From positions 10,044,014 through 10,108,013 of the forward strand of contig OY743169.1 in assembly GCA_963555705.1 (NCBI GenBank): a stretch of DNA of 64,000 nucleotides, given 5' to 3'. Both the position numbers and the translations under genes were made by a program. This DNA comes from Ligustrum vulgare (taxonomy: Eukaryota; Streptophyta; Magnoliopsida; Lamiales; Oleaceae). Each line of letters begins with the position of its first letter. The stretch's first letter is position 1. Below the pieces are notes generated by a model. That model was not told the origin of the DNA. It saw nothing but the letters and a program-made list of their open reading frames with translations, and made no database searches. Below are positions 23,601 to 36,900 of the stretch, one piece after another.

Positions 23601-26600
23601 GAAATTGGACTAGGAGCTTCAGGGGAGCTAAAGTACCCTTCTTTTTCAGACAGAATGGGTTGGAGATACCCTGGTATTGGTGAGTTTCAGGTATCTGATA
23701 AACCTCAGTTTCTTTTTATAATTGTGTATCCGTTAAAGGTCAGAGAAAGTTAGAAAAATTGGGGAAGAGTTTCTGTGACCTTTGTTTAGTGTCATGAAAT
23801 TAACTTTTACTCATTAGTTTGGGGGGAATAAAATCAAATGAAACCCAAGCCACAGGATTCATTCAACATTTGATGTGCTTTCACTGTTGTGCCTTGGTGC
23901 TGATAATAATTATTATATTGGTTGTTTCACTTTGATTGGCTGAATTAGGAATTTGCATCACTATGCCAAGGTGGATTCTAGTGTTATCATATTGTTGACT
24001 GTTGTATAGTGTGCAAGTGTGCATGCTCGTAATATGAAACTTGTGATCAATTTTACGTGTTCTCTTTGTTTTTTTTTTCAGTGTTATGATAAATATTCAC
24101 TGCAAAATCTTCTTAAAGCTGCAAAACTCCGTGGACACTCTTTCTGGGCCCGAGGGCCTGATAATGCTGGTTATTATAATTCTAAGCCACAGGAAACTGG
24201 ATTCTTCTGTGAACATGGTGATTATGATAGCTACTATGGACGTTTCTTCCTCCATTGGTACTCTCGGGTCTTAATTGATCACGCTGATAATGTTCTCTCC
24301 CTTGCAAGCCTTGCTTTTGAGGACACTCAAATAGTTGTTGAGGTACTTTACCCACAAACTTCAATTCATTTTATTACTTCCAGGCATATCCACCCCACTC
24401 CCCAACCCTCAGTCGCTTCTATTTTTTTTTGGGTGGATGGTGAAGTACTCAATTTTTTGATTTAGGTTCCAGCTGTGTACTGGTGGTACAAGACAACAAG
24501 CCATGCTGCAGAGCTCACGGCTGGATATTATAACCCTACTAACCAGGATGGTTATTCTCCTGTGTTTGAGGTCCTCAAAAAGCACTCCGCGACAATGAAA
24601 TTTGTTATCCCAGGATTGCAGGTTTCATATCATGAAATTGATGATTCCTTGTCAGATCCTGAAGGCTTGAGTTGGCAGGTAGTTACTATCGTGGTATTTC
24701 CATCTTTTACACTATGCCGTATACTTGCTCTTAAGAAAATATAAAAAGAATTTTATGGTATTCAAATGTCCAGGGTTGGAGGTGGTGAGTAACACTCTTT
24801 TTTCACACTGAAAGATCATGTAGAGGCAGTTATCAATTTGATGTTTACTTTCCCATTGTTGCAGGTTTTAAATTCCGCGTGGGAACGAGGGCTTACTGTA
24901 GCTGGTCAAAATGCACAATCGTGTTATGATAGAGATGGATTCACGAGGCTAGTTGAGATTGCAAAACCAAGAAATCATCCTGATCGCTGCCACTTCTCTT
25001 TCTTTATATTTCCACAACCTTTGCCTTTGATTGAAAGAACTATATGCTTCTCAGATATTGATTGCTTTATTAAAAGCATGCATGGTAAGTCCACAATATT
25101 TTTATTCTCAACAATTTATATATCATTGACTACGAAATGTAATGGCAACATATCTACTCAAAGGAAGACTAGATTAACTTGTATCATTGACGATGAAATG
25201 TAATACCAACATAAGGAAAATGGAGACTGACTAAGCAAGGATGCCATGAAATCATCAACCAATAACTGAAAATGAGATCAAAAGCATGTAAGGCAACAAA
25301 AATCCCTCAATACCCCACTTCTCGTATCAAACTCTTCCATCCACCCTAGTAAAATGAACTCAAAATATGAAAAAATCAAATGTTTTCACACAATCCAATT
25401 CCATTGGTTAATTATTAACACAACCCAGAAAGACTATATTTAAAAATAAACTAATTAATGAATGCATATTAAGCACATATGAAGATAAAAATGTTGTCTA
25501 GCTAATAAAAGTAAAATCCATGAGATTATGGACTTCACTTACATTGTCTTGAATTTCGGGAGTAGAAAAATTTAAGACGGTAAATTAAATGCAACGCAGA
25601 TTGATTTTCAAAATAGATACTTTAATTGTTAGCTTAAAATATACCAGCAAGACGGCCAAGACCACCTAAGTATGACAAGAAACTATTCAAGTCAACAAGG
25701 TCCGTGTTCAAACGGAATACCATAGTAATATATCTGGAGAATAGAATTTTGTAGCTTCAACTAAAGATTTAGTGTGGAGGGTCGAGGCTCATGGGGACTA
25801 GTTCATAGCATGTAAATTACAAGAGAGAACATTGAAAAGAAATATGCAATTCTGTTGGCTTTTGAGAGTCTAAATTTCTTGAAATATGGGCTAAGTAGGG
25901 ATGGAAAAAAAATTCGATCCGATCCGTTGATCTGACCCAATCCGATCCGAAAAAATTCCGATCCATGGATCAATGGATCGGATTTGGATCAGGGGTGATC
26001 CGATCCGACCCGATCCGCGATCCGATTTTTTTTTTTTTTAAATTAAAAAAATATGTAAAAAATAATAATTATTAAATATAAAATATTTTATTGAATTTGA
26101 TACAAAATCATTAATTCTCTATATATGTAATATTTTGTTGTATGAATTAGATATTATATTAGTTATTTTATGAATTATGAATTAATTTATTTGTCGTTAA
26201 CGAAAATATATAACGAGAATTTCTTAATGTTTGTTCAGATCCGACCCGATTCGAGATTTTTACTGTATGATCCTATCCAATCCAATCCGAAATTTCGTGG
26301 AGCGGATTTGGATCGGCACTAATCCGCCCCGATCCGCTCCATTGCCATCACTAGGGCTAAGATAGTGACGGTATGGAAAGTGAGAGATGGGAATGTGATT
26401 TTTGTACAGACTGACATCCAGTACCTTTTGTCTCCATAGTGGAGTAATCCTTCCTATGGTTGGTGATTAATGATGCCAGCATCGTTTAGTTTTGGTTTTT
26501 GGCTAGTAGTGGGCCAACAAATATTGAATGGTGATGTTCGTGGGGGTTTTAGAGGAATACAAATAACCTCAGGGGGTTTTTTAGATTTGAAGAGCATCTA

Positions 26601-26766
26601 GAATATGTAGTGAATTTATGGAACCGCAACTGGTGAATTGATCTTTGCAGCTGTTCTTTGTATTCCATGTAATTATTCTTTCAACCTTTATTGTTATCTC
26701 CAATCCATTTTTGCTTTAACCGTTGCAGGAGATCCAAGTAATTCAGAGTTTGTCTCGCAAGTTTAG
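17491..26766 (+). CDS. BAM8: Beta-amylase-like transcription factor with BZR1-type domain (BAM8-like), 10 exons
   Basis: Exons: 17491-18009, 19913-20137, 20866-20946, 21106-21309, 21647-21841, 23526-23690, 24082-24342, 24466-24678, 24865-25084, 26729-26766; all GT/AG, phases consistent, 706 residues. Residues 82-150 form the BZR1/BES1 DNA-binding domain ([20 protein letters not shown]), after a Pro/Gln/Thr-rich start. A linker ([11 protein letters not shown]) leads to a glycosyl hydrolase 14 barrel from about 265. Asp309 in DCWWG and the first catalytic Glu (442, GELKYPS) are kept. The second catalytic Glu, expected in a TCAEM-like motif, is replaced by Gly600 (VIPGLQ). This fits BAM7/BAM8 of Arabidopsis, nuclear regulators that bind brassinosteroid-responsive elements and have little or no amylase activity; the lost Glu favours BAM8. 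Length agrees with the family. Confidence 0.92.
20963..20977. repeat. C15 homopolymer in BAM8 intron 3
   Basis: Fifteen consecutive C residues just after the exon 3 donor; could also be length-variable or an assembly uncertainty. Confidence 0.85.
22190..23255. repeat. Dispersed GCCTC-rich repeat, copy 1, interrupted
   Basis: The sequence from ttccgcccc...cgcctcaggccgaggca through gcgcctcacaaa, and again 23128-23255 (taatttgttgttttgaag ... ttgttcacggtgaggcttacgcctcaaag), matches in order the copy at 40135-40815. The middle is occupied by the inverted SINE-like pair. Class unknown; it lies in BAM8 intron 5. A related decayed stretch is at 62645-62800. Confidence 0.65.
22733..23125. repeat. Inverted pair of ~150-180-bp SINE-like sequences
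   Basis: Left arm about 22737-22880 and right arm about 22955-23090 are inverted copies of one sequence. Both contain AGGCCTTTG-AAT, TTAAGTT-CATAGG and CTGGGGACGCGTCCAC-type blocks. The right arm read on the minus strand has GGTTCGAAACC, a good polymerase III B box. GTTGACGGT / ACCGTCAAC motifs recur at four places and delimit the arms. The transcript of this BAM8 intron could fold into a long hairpin. Confidence 0.6.
25896..26353. mobile_element. hAT-type MITE with 8-bp target duplication, in BAM8 intron 9
   Basis: 458 bp between perfect 8-bp repeats GGGCTAAG (25888-25895 and 26354-26361). Ends TAGGGATGGAA and, inverted, TAGTGATGGCAA. Both subterminal regions carry many GATCCG / CGGATC motifs, typical transposase-binding repeats of small hAT elements. 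There is no coding sequence. Confidence 0.85.
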
Positions 26767-27972
26767 CTTTGGAAAGAGAATAAATATTCATTGCTGGAAG
26801 GAAATACAATGCCCGAAAGTAGAATTACCATATATGTAAACAATCGGACAAGGGGGAAGCAATGGAATGGATGGAATCGGTACATTCAGTATGTGTTCAT
26901 TGTCTTTGCCTTGGATGGAAATATAACTTAAAGAATATGAACCCGCGAATTTCGTATTTTATCTTCAAGATCTCAGATTTCAATGGATACTTATTCTTGA
27001 TTAAACACATGTTTAAAGACGAGTTTTAGTTAAGAGTCAGTACCTTGTATTTATTATCCAGCCCATTTTTAGTGTCCTTGCAATCCAAATGATTGTTTTC
27101 TTTGTTGCTTTCGTGCATTTGATTCTTCTATAGACCCTCTTGATGTCGAGACTGTTCTTTATTTAACACCATATGGTTTGAGCATACAGGTTAAAGATTT
27201 TAATTACGAGCAAAAAATTCTCCTTAATGGCAATGGATTGAGAACAGTTATGGTTTGTAATCAACTCCTGCGGCTTAATTGATTTTTTTTTTTTTAATTG
27301 TGAATCGAGTAGCTTGCTAAAGTTTGCATGAAATCTTATTTGACGTCCTAACAAGTTTGTCATTTATCTTCTATAATTCAACTTATCAAACTTTGTCAAT
27401 GAAATCGTGTTAGACGTCCTAACAAGTTTGTCATTTATCTTCTATAATTCAACTTATCAAACTTTGTCACCAGAGTTTCCAATTCCACCAGTCTTAACAA
27501 AATGCTACCATTTAACTGTTAACTGTTCTCAGAAACAAAAACTGAGAAAAATAGGTTACAAACCAGCGTACAGAACAAATTGCAAAACAAGTTCAAGAAT
27601 AATATTTCATTACTGAAAATATTCAAGAAATGAGAGAAAAACAAGCCAATAACAGAACAAATTGCAAAATAAGTTCAAGAATAAAATTGCATTAGTGCAA
27701 AAATATTCAGCAAATATGTGATGTTTCCCTGCGATCTCTGTCCAGTAGTTGCTATCCTGGCATTTGAAAAGGTCGAATAAGTTAATCTATAGTGTATATC
27801 TGCATGAAATGCTTCCTCTCCTAATGTTAATTTTCACTCATCCATGATCATCATAACTCATTTCCATAACCAATTATATAGATCACAATTCTGGTACAAG
27901 GGAAGATCAGATACCCCATATCACCCTCCATTGGGCCGCCGGTCACAGTGATGTGTCAGAATTAAAATCATC
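26767..27972. other. Convergent 3' region between BAM8-like and ALKBH8-like genes
   Basis: Contains the BAM8 3' UTR (AATAAA-like signal near 26780) and, on the other strand, the ALKBH8 3' UTR. The only structure seen is the 71-bp tandem duplication at 27328-27469. Confidence 0.5.
27328..27469. repeat. 71-bp tandem duplication
   Basis: Two adjacent 71-bp units (27328-27398, 27399-27469), each reading atgaaatc...gacgtcctaacaagtttgtc...ctttgtca. They differ only in a few bases near the start of the unit. Confidence 0.85.
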
Positions 27973-30900
27973 CTAATTTCGAGAATCACAATACTGAGGA
28001 AATTTGCATTGGCATGGTCCTTTCCTGACCTGCATCATATGAGAAAAAGTGGAAAAATTATATACTACTAGAAAAGAGAACCATATTGTCATTATTAACT
28101 CAAGAATGTATACATCAGATTACAAAGTAAAGAAAACCACATTAAAGCATGGAGCTGAGGGCATGATTACCACTCACTTTATTTTATCCGTTTGTTATTT
28201 TTGCAAGAGATTTTCTTATTTTCTCATTATTACTAGATCATATGTAAGTACATCGTAAGTGGCATTGTCCAAAGGCATCATATTTTGTTACGAGGTTATG
28301 CACACAAAAAGGCTAATGAAGCTGAACCTTCAAAGCTGACTTCAATGCACATACCTTGCGTAATGTCAGGGACACTCTCCTTGAGCCCCTCCGGATTTCA
28401 CTGTCATTCACTTTGTCCACCTGCATTACAGATAACAAATCTAAAATTTGAAGTAATTATAGTATACATGATGAAATAAATAAAAATGTAAAGCATACAT
28501 TTGATAAAATTTGGCTTAATATGTGATCTGTAATACACTTGCCAACACCGAAGAAATTCCTAATAAATCTGTAAAAGGCAAATGCATCCAACCTTTTAAA
28601 ATAAATACACACCAACATTATTATAAAACCTGGTGCGTACTCCAGCAAACCAAAATAATGGCTGCACAGAGCTTGCAACCTTGTTCATGTCCAAAAAATA
28701 TAGGAACCAAATCTCTGGAGTTTCAGTGTTCGTACTTTCTGGATAATACACAAACTTTCATTTGTCAAGCAATTATACCCTTACTCCCTTAGTTTAATTG
28801 TTCTGTAAAATATATCATTGCAAACTATATAATTGCTCAGGCCTGTGTGCAGAATTTTCATGTCAATTCACTCCAAGCCTCTTGTTGATAATTATAAGTA
28901 TTGGAATATAAATGAGGTAATTAAGCTTTGAGTTCTCATTAAAGATATATAAGTTAATTCATTCTTTATAGATTCTATAGAAGATTGTTGAACGTTGGAA
29001 AAGATTAACACAAGTGGTATACCTTGTGGTGTGGAATGTAATGATGCCAAGCATATCGGCCCTCCCCAGATAACAATAACATTGATCGAGGTGGAAGATA
29101 GATAGCCCTCCGCAAGAAATTTGAGTTATTTTCACATATCTGCTCCTCTGTGTCACCATTGGAGGTATGTCTTGACAGCCAAACACCTTTTGAATACTGT
29201 CTGAATTCCATGATGCAAGGGCCTGCCAATGAAAGGCTGAAAATTGATCCCTCAAATGCTGAATGGGTGTCTATATGTGGAGACAAACCAACCCCAGGTG
29301 GATATTCATTGACCTGTTATTGGAAAAGAATACAACTCTTGTTAGTCAGCCAAGAACTTGAATTCCCTATTAAAAATGAGATCTGCACCTAATAGTGCTA
29401 AACCTGAGCAGAATTATACAAGTAGAAAGAGTTTAGAGTTTACTTACTGTTAATTGATCCAGACATACATCTGTAGAAGAATCAATTTTTTGAAACATTT
29501 TGATCCTATCAAGTACTGGAGATAAAAAGAATGGCAGGTCACCTAAGTATTGCTTTGTGTTAACATTCCTTATCTGTAATAGGGAAGGGAGATGGGAAAA
29601 GAAAAAGAAAACAAAATCAAATAAGATAGAAGACCGATTATTTAGTATTTTGGATGATTATTTAGGATTTTTTTATAATGAATCAGAACTTACATCATAG
29701 CGAAACTCATACCCGTAATGCTGAACTCTTCTTTTGGCAAGATGTTGCCATGGCCGAATATCCACTGCAGCAAGTAATTCCTATAAAAGACATACACTGT
29801 GTTACAGAGTATATGTGTGTTTATGTGATAATAAATTGGAGAAGAACAATAGAGCCCATATATTACACCAAAAGAGGATCCTTAACCTCCTCTTCTTTAG
29901 CAGTGATAAAGTCATGCACTAAGTGAACACCAGGAATCTTTAAATCTGAAGCTGATGTTGATACTGGAACAGTGTCATCGACGTTAACCTAAAAAGAAAT
30001 ACAAACAATGGGAACATCTAATAAGAGGAATAGAAATCTCAAAAATCCACAAAAGTATATATAGCATCAAAATAGAGAAATCTTTTGAGTTCAAGTATTA
30101 ACTGTGCTGACCCTAAAAAAGGTTTGAATAATTTAATTCCCATTTACTCAAAATCAATGAATAACGAAAATGTAGTCACGATAATTTAAACTTAGATTGA
30201 GCACCACTACCTATAATACCCCGAAAGTCCATTTATAGTCATTAGTTTTAACATTAATACCTTAGTGTAAAATGACAAAGTTCGGAAAAAAAATCGATAA
30301 CTTTTTATAGTTCAAGGATCCAATGTGCAACTTTAAAAACTGTTAATTTAAGCAAGGAAACTATTATATATATAATTTAATTGATTTAGATTATGGGATT
30401 ACAATAATTTCGTATATCTATATATGTATAATTACATATAATTATGATTGATTGATTTAAATATTAGTGTTACCATAATTACATATGTTTATATATGTTT
30501 AATTATATATATTATATCCCTACTATATATAAAATCAACTTCTAATTTTACTATTCATGGACGAAAAAACACGCTTTATCTCATAAAGAAAAGAGATATC
30601 ACGCTATTTCACATCTGATTTTTCATATTCGCCTACGACTTCTCTCATTTTTCACTTGTGAGAAAATCACTACCGAGCTTCCAGGCGATTCTGCTGTCCT
30701 AGGGTTTCTGCAGCCGCTTCCTTCCCTCTGTCGTCCTCCTCGCCGGTCATCTCGTGTCTTCAACGGTTAGTTTCGCTTGCTCCTTGCGTGTCTCTCGGCA
30801 TCGTCTCTCCGTTGTTCCAGACTCTTCGTCCCCAAGGCTTTGTCTTCCATTTTTCGTCGACGCCGGTGCGTTTTGTTCGATTCCTGTTTGTTTGATTATT

Positions 30901-33900
30901 TTAGTACTTTGTTTGTTGATTCCAAAGAGGGAGCTTCGTTTTTTCAATTTTCGCTTTGTTTTCTTAGTTTGTACGGAGTTTCTTCTGTAAACAGTGCGAG
31001 GAATCTCCATTTTTGTGCTCATTCTGGAACGGGAAGGTAATTTTTGAGTATTTTTTGTTTCTTCCGTCTATTTTTGTGAATTGGTTCTTTTTTTTTTTTT
31101 TTTTAATTTCCTGCCTTGCATTGTACTTGATATTATGTTTTTTCATTCTACACATTTGACTTGAGAAAACTAATTCATTTGATTTACTGGGTTTTGATGT
31201 TTTTTAGATCTCGATTTGTGCATTGCACCTGCTGTTTCTTGCTACCTCTGCTTTCGTTTCCCTACGTTTTTGGAATGTCCAAGGTATATTACTTCCGTAT
31301 CAACTTGTTATTACCTTGACAATTTTTTCAGATCAGATCAATTTACTTTATGTGCGTTTGTTTATGTAATCAGATCACATTCTTACATGCTTAAAAATGA
31401 GAAACATTACTTCTTCATTTGCCTAAATCCCAGGTCTCTATTTGTGTATATTAACATGGAATGAAGAAACTGTGACACAATATAAATGAATAGGTAGAGG
31501 AATAAAATAGAAATATAGAAATGATATATATACATACAACAAAGTATGAGCTTCTCCAAAGTGGCATGATCCTGCTTTTTTGAAAAGAAAAAAAAAATTA
31601 CTTGTTGTATTGTATCCATATGTGTTTCATAGCTTTTGCAGAAGCAGAATTTGTGATTTTGACATTTTATTCATACTAGAATATGGCTTTGTTTGTATTC
31701 ATGGTTTTGAAATGGATAAATTGGCATTCATAAGGGAGCATAGTACATCATTGCCTTTCATGCATGTGTTTTGGCCATGGTTAACATTATTTTTCTAAAA
31801 ACAATTTTTTGATGGTTTTGACTATGTTTTTTTTTTTTTCTCATTAATTAGTGGTACATCTTCAATCTTATATATATGATGACTTCACAAATTTATTTAG
31901 GCTGCGTTCTCTTTGGCGTTTTTCAGCCGTTTTCCATTTTCGAAAACGCGGAAAACGCGTTCTCTTGCGCAATTTTCGGAAAAAAATTTCGAAACCGTTT
32001 TCAAAATTTGTAAAGACGTTTTCCGCGTTTTCCGAAATTTTTGCCTTGTAAGTGGAAAACGGGCGTTTTCCGCGTAAAAAAAAAAATTAAATTAATCAAA
32101 AAAATTTGAAATTTGTCAAAATTTATCATTTTTAATTACATTATTGGTCCCTGATTTTGAAAACTTGTCATTTTAATCATCAAATTTTGAAATTTCTTTC
32201 GAAAATATCCTAATTTATTTGCAATTTAGGTCCCTCAACTTCAGATTTTGTTGCACATTAGTTCACAAATTTTACTTTTCTTTCAATTTAGTCCTTTTCG
32301 TATTTGCTTTATAGGTCATTGTCTTCAAACATGTATAACTTTTGATGTACAACTCCGAATTGCACTCTGTTTTTTTGCGTAGAACTCCAAATTCAACCAT
32401 CATTCTGATGAAGTATCATGTGCTTAATTATTATAAACATTTCTTTTTTACTTTTGTATTGTAGACACTTATTTTGTAAGGGTATAATTAATTAATGTAA
32501 ATTGATTTTTGCAAATTTTATTGAAACTTAAATTTTAAACGTTATAAGTGCTTACTAGAAAGTATTAAATGGAACGATTACTTTATAAGGGAAAATTACT
32601 ACTCAAATGTGGAATGATTACTTTAGAAGGGCAACGTGAATTTTTGAACTTTTTTGGTATAACCAAATTGTGTGATAGGAGTTATTTCATTTATTTTTGT
32701 TGTATAACTCAAAATATGATATCTTTATTTCATTTATATTCACAAACAATATGAAATAATTTTCTTCAAAATTTTAAACAGAACGCGTTTTCCAGCTTTT
32801 CATTTTCGAAAACAGTTTTCAGAAATAACAAATCAAACGCGTTTTCAGCAATTTCGAAAAAAGTCACAGAAAATGGAAAACAGAAAACATTTTCGAAAAT
32901 GAAAACAGGAAACTGAAACACAAAGAGAACGCAGCCTTAGGTGGCGTTCTGTTTGTATTTTATTTTATATTTTCATTTTCGAAAATGTTTTGTGTTTTGT
33001 ATTTTCATTGCTGAAAACGCGTTTGGTTTGTCATTTCTGAAAACTGTTTTTGAAAATGAAAAGCTGGAAAACACGTTCTGTTTGAAATTTTGCAGAACGC
33101 TATTTAAACTATTTTTAATTAATTTGCTTGTAGAATACTACTAACTCCAACTCAAATTTCCTTTCACAATACACTAAAAATATGGTTACATGCAACACAC
33201 TAATGTGAGCATTAAGAGTCTATATTAACACAGCTTGGTCAGGTTCGGGACTTGAGAAAGCTCTACTTCTATTAAAATCCAGAAAATGCAAGTTCTTTCA
33301 AAACCACCAGAGTCCATTTATCATTACATTTTTTGAAATATAACAAGAAGAATTCTCATTTAATTTTTTTTTTTTGTAATGTTGATATTGAATTGAATAA
33401 AACTTTATTTAAACTAAGTTTCAAGTTAGGATAATTCTCAAAAAAAAAAAAAAAATATTTATTTAGGCTTAGTTCCAAGCTAGGATAATTCTAAAAAAAA
33501 TAATAAAAAAATAAAAAAATAAAAATTTTATATTAAGCTTAGTTCTAAGTTAAGATAAAAAAAAAAAAAAAAATTCCCAAAACGCGTTTTCCGCGTTTTG
33601 GACATTTTTTGTCGAAATACACACAAAACGCCCAAAACGATGTTTCGGGCGTTTTCCGTTTTGTGTACAAATTTTTTTTTGTTTTCCAAAATGCGTTTTC
33701 GAAAATGGTAAAGAGAACGCGTTTTTAGCGTTTCGAAAATAAAAACAGAAAACGACCTCAAAACAGCAAAGAGAACAGGGACTAGCCTCTCTTGTTAATT
33801 CTCCATTTCCTTTTAAATCCATCCCCATTTTTGGTGCATCATAAACCCATGCATTGAAAATTCATCATAGTTGAGATTTTCTATTAAAAAAATTGGGTCT

Positions 33901-36900
33901 TGTTTTTGTTTGATCCCTTTGAAATGAATCATTTAGGAAATATGTTTTCTAGCCTGTAGTTTAGACCATTCTATCATACCAAATTTTCATTTTTCCAAAT
34001 AATTTATAAATTATAATCTGTAGAGTTGCCACAGCAATGTGAAAATGTGCATTCTGTGCATACTGTGAAAATGTGCATTCTGTCTATCATTACTTTGAAT
34101 AATTGGGAAGTATAATAAGATGATGTTTTCTTGCTTCTATTTATGCCCATAACTTATAAGGCTATCAGCTCTTGGTTGCAGATGTGCATTTCATTTTATA
34201 AATGAGCTTCTTTTGAATGGTAATGTTCTGTTAATGCTTATTATTTTCGCTAGAAGCGGTGAGAAATCCGTTCTCTAATATCATTTTTTTCTTGTTATAC
34301 TATTCTTTGTAATAAAAAAATGTCACTGACTCTTTATCTTTTTATGTTGAGCAGGTTGATCAACTACATTATTGTGGGCAGAGTCTGCATTTCTATAATA
34401 TGAAGTGGCCGAATTCTCAAAGCACGGAACCCTTCTTCTACTGGTAGTTAATCTGCCATTTGACAATAATTATTGTCACAAGAAATCTCAAGTGGGGATA
34501 AAGCTTTTACATTTTAATATTTTAGCCAATAAAAAAACTCTAAATCCTGACTATGTCAGCCCCCTGCATCCTCCAAAATCTGGTAGCTTTTTGTGCAATG
34601 ATTTTGAGTGCTTGACTATTATTAGATGAGAATAAAGGCCAGTGGCAGTAGATTCATAAAATTAATTAGATGTATTTGCTTTAAAAAAAAAGGGGTATTT
34701 GTTGTGCTACTAATTTGGTTAATTGTGGTTAATGCGGATATGCTAGAAAATGAGCTGTTGGTTAACTGTGTTTAATGCGGTAATCTGTCGTGCCTTAATT
34801 AGATGTATTTGCCTCAACAATTTGGTTTACTATGTTTAATATAGTTGTTGGTTTCTTTAAGGTATACTAGAAAATTATTTTGTAAAACTTTGTGTCTTTG
34901 TAGAATCTATCTTTTGAACACCAGGCTTTCATTTATTGAAAATAGGAGTGAGCTATTGCTCTTGCATTAAGTAAAAGATGCAACTGAAAATAAAAGAAAA
35001 ACTTGCATAGACATGCTGATAGTGAAAAAGAAAATGTCCATTCAAGGAGAAATTAAAGACACGATATACATGTTTTTTTTTTCTAATTATTTAATTCTTC
35101 CTGCATGCAATTTAGAAACAAAAAATTCCAGTCATCTATTTTCCTTGTTCAATTTTTCGATTGTGTGATTTTAATAAGAGTGCTTAAGTGCTCATGAAAC
35201 TGCTGGTTGATTTAGTGGTGGAGTGGAGGGGTACTCCTTTTAACCAAGTTTGGAGTCAACGCCATTAGTATTACCACTGCTCTATTCTCCAAAAGTCCTT
35301 TGACAGGAAAAACTCAAAATCTCAGCTTTCGATTCAAAAACAACGTGCAGAAGAGGCTGCTCTTCACTTGCCATTCCATTTACAATCCCCATGTTCAAAT
35401 AAAAAGAGGAAGGCCAGCCGGAAACACTTGACTACCGTGTATTCTTTGTCGACAATTCTGGGAAGAAGGTAAAGCTATGCGTTTTATGTGAGAGAGAGTT
35501 GAATTTTTTTTTTTTTTGTGGTGATAATATAGTTGATTGTTGCAATTTCACTCAATTTCAGGATGGTAGTACAATTTAGCTTGTTAATTACTTCACAGTT
35601 TATCAATTATATTGTAATTATTTACTTTATTGGTTAGAACTTTGATAAAGTTGTTTAAATGTGAATGGTGGATTAAGTGGAGACGAAGAGTGTAAATTTC
35701 AGGGAAAAAGAATAAAATTGATGTAGCATATCTATTGACATAATGACAAATATGAAAACTTTTCAAATTTCCTTTCTTAAATTTAGATTTGTTGAAATTT
35801 TCCCTTCTTCAGAGAAAAAGGGAATTTTTTGAATTTGGAAATGTTGTCAATATAGAGAAGAGTTTTGTGTTTTTGCTGTGCGAAAATAAGAAAGAACCGG
35901 ACTGAATGTCATACAAAATGGTCGCATACTCACATCATGTACTATTTTGAGATTAAAGTTAAATGCTGATGCTGCTTTCTAATTCTGAGGTACAATGTAT
36001 TTTTTTTTTTTTGATGTGCAGATTTCCCCTTGGCATGATAAACCTTTGCGCTTGGGCAACAATATATTCAATTTCATTGTTGAAATTCCGAAAGAATAAA
36101 GTGCGAAGATGGAGGTTGTTATAGATGAGCTATATACTCCCATTAAGCAAAGAAGGGAAAACTTCGATATTATCCGTATGATTTTTTTTGTTATCTTTGT
36201 TTATCCTCTATCTTCCTTCCAGACTTCCATTGCTCATTAGTTCATCTATTTCATAATACCTTTATTGATTTGACATTTTGTGGACTTTCTTTTCCACTGG
36301 CACATTGATTCAGCATTTCAAGAAAGAAGAAATAAAAGAAAGAAAGGCATGCATGGCATTTTTGGTCGGATCACAGTTAAGAAAATTCTGGCTGAATTGA
36401 TGACATGGATCAACCTAAACATAATGATGCTGTAATGGCTGTTGGTTTTGCATTTTCTATCAGTTGTGCTTTGAATTTGAGTTTGAATATTTTCCTGCGC
36501 TGAATAAACAGAATAAGATACAATATATTATCATTATTCAATTTTTTTTTTTACATTACTTATATTTTATTGGTATTTAATATATATTAGTATGGTGTAC
36601 TGTAATTTTTTTATTATATATATAAGGGTTTAATATTTGTTAATATTTCTATAACTATATGTTATTATAAATTAAGTTTCTTTATACTACTATAGATAAG
36701 AATACTATAAACAGGCATTGTTCCAAAACTATAATTTTTTCCTGCTCTTATCTTATTAGTAATAATAATTATTATTATTTTCTTTTACATTGCATATTTA
36801 TTGTTTTTATTTAATATTTATTAATATAATATGTTATAGTTCTATTTCCCTACTATATATAAAATCAAGTTCCAAAATTACTATTCATAGGATCAAAAAC

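Noticed and set aside
30754..31040. Frames in the CT-rich Helitron segment as a real gene
   Set aside because: Low complexity Ser/Leu/Phe-rich translations in several frames, typical of a 5' leader, with no conserved motif.
33528..33828. Frames in the Harbinger-like elements (FSVFIFETLKTRS and similar)
   Set aside because: Translations of TTTTCGAAAA-type subterminal repeats.
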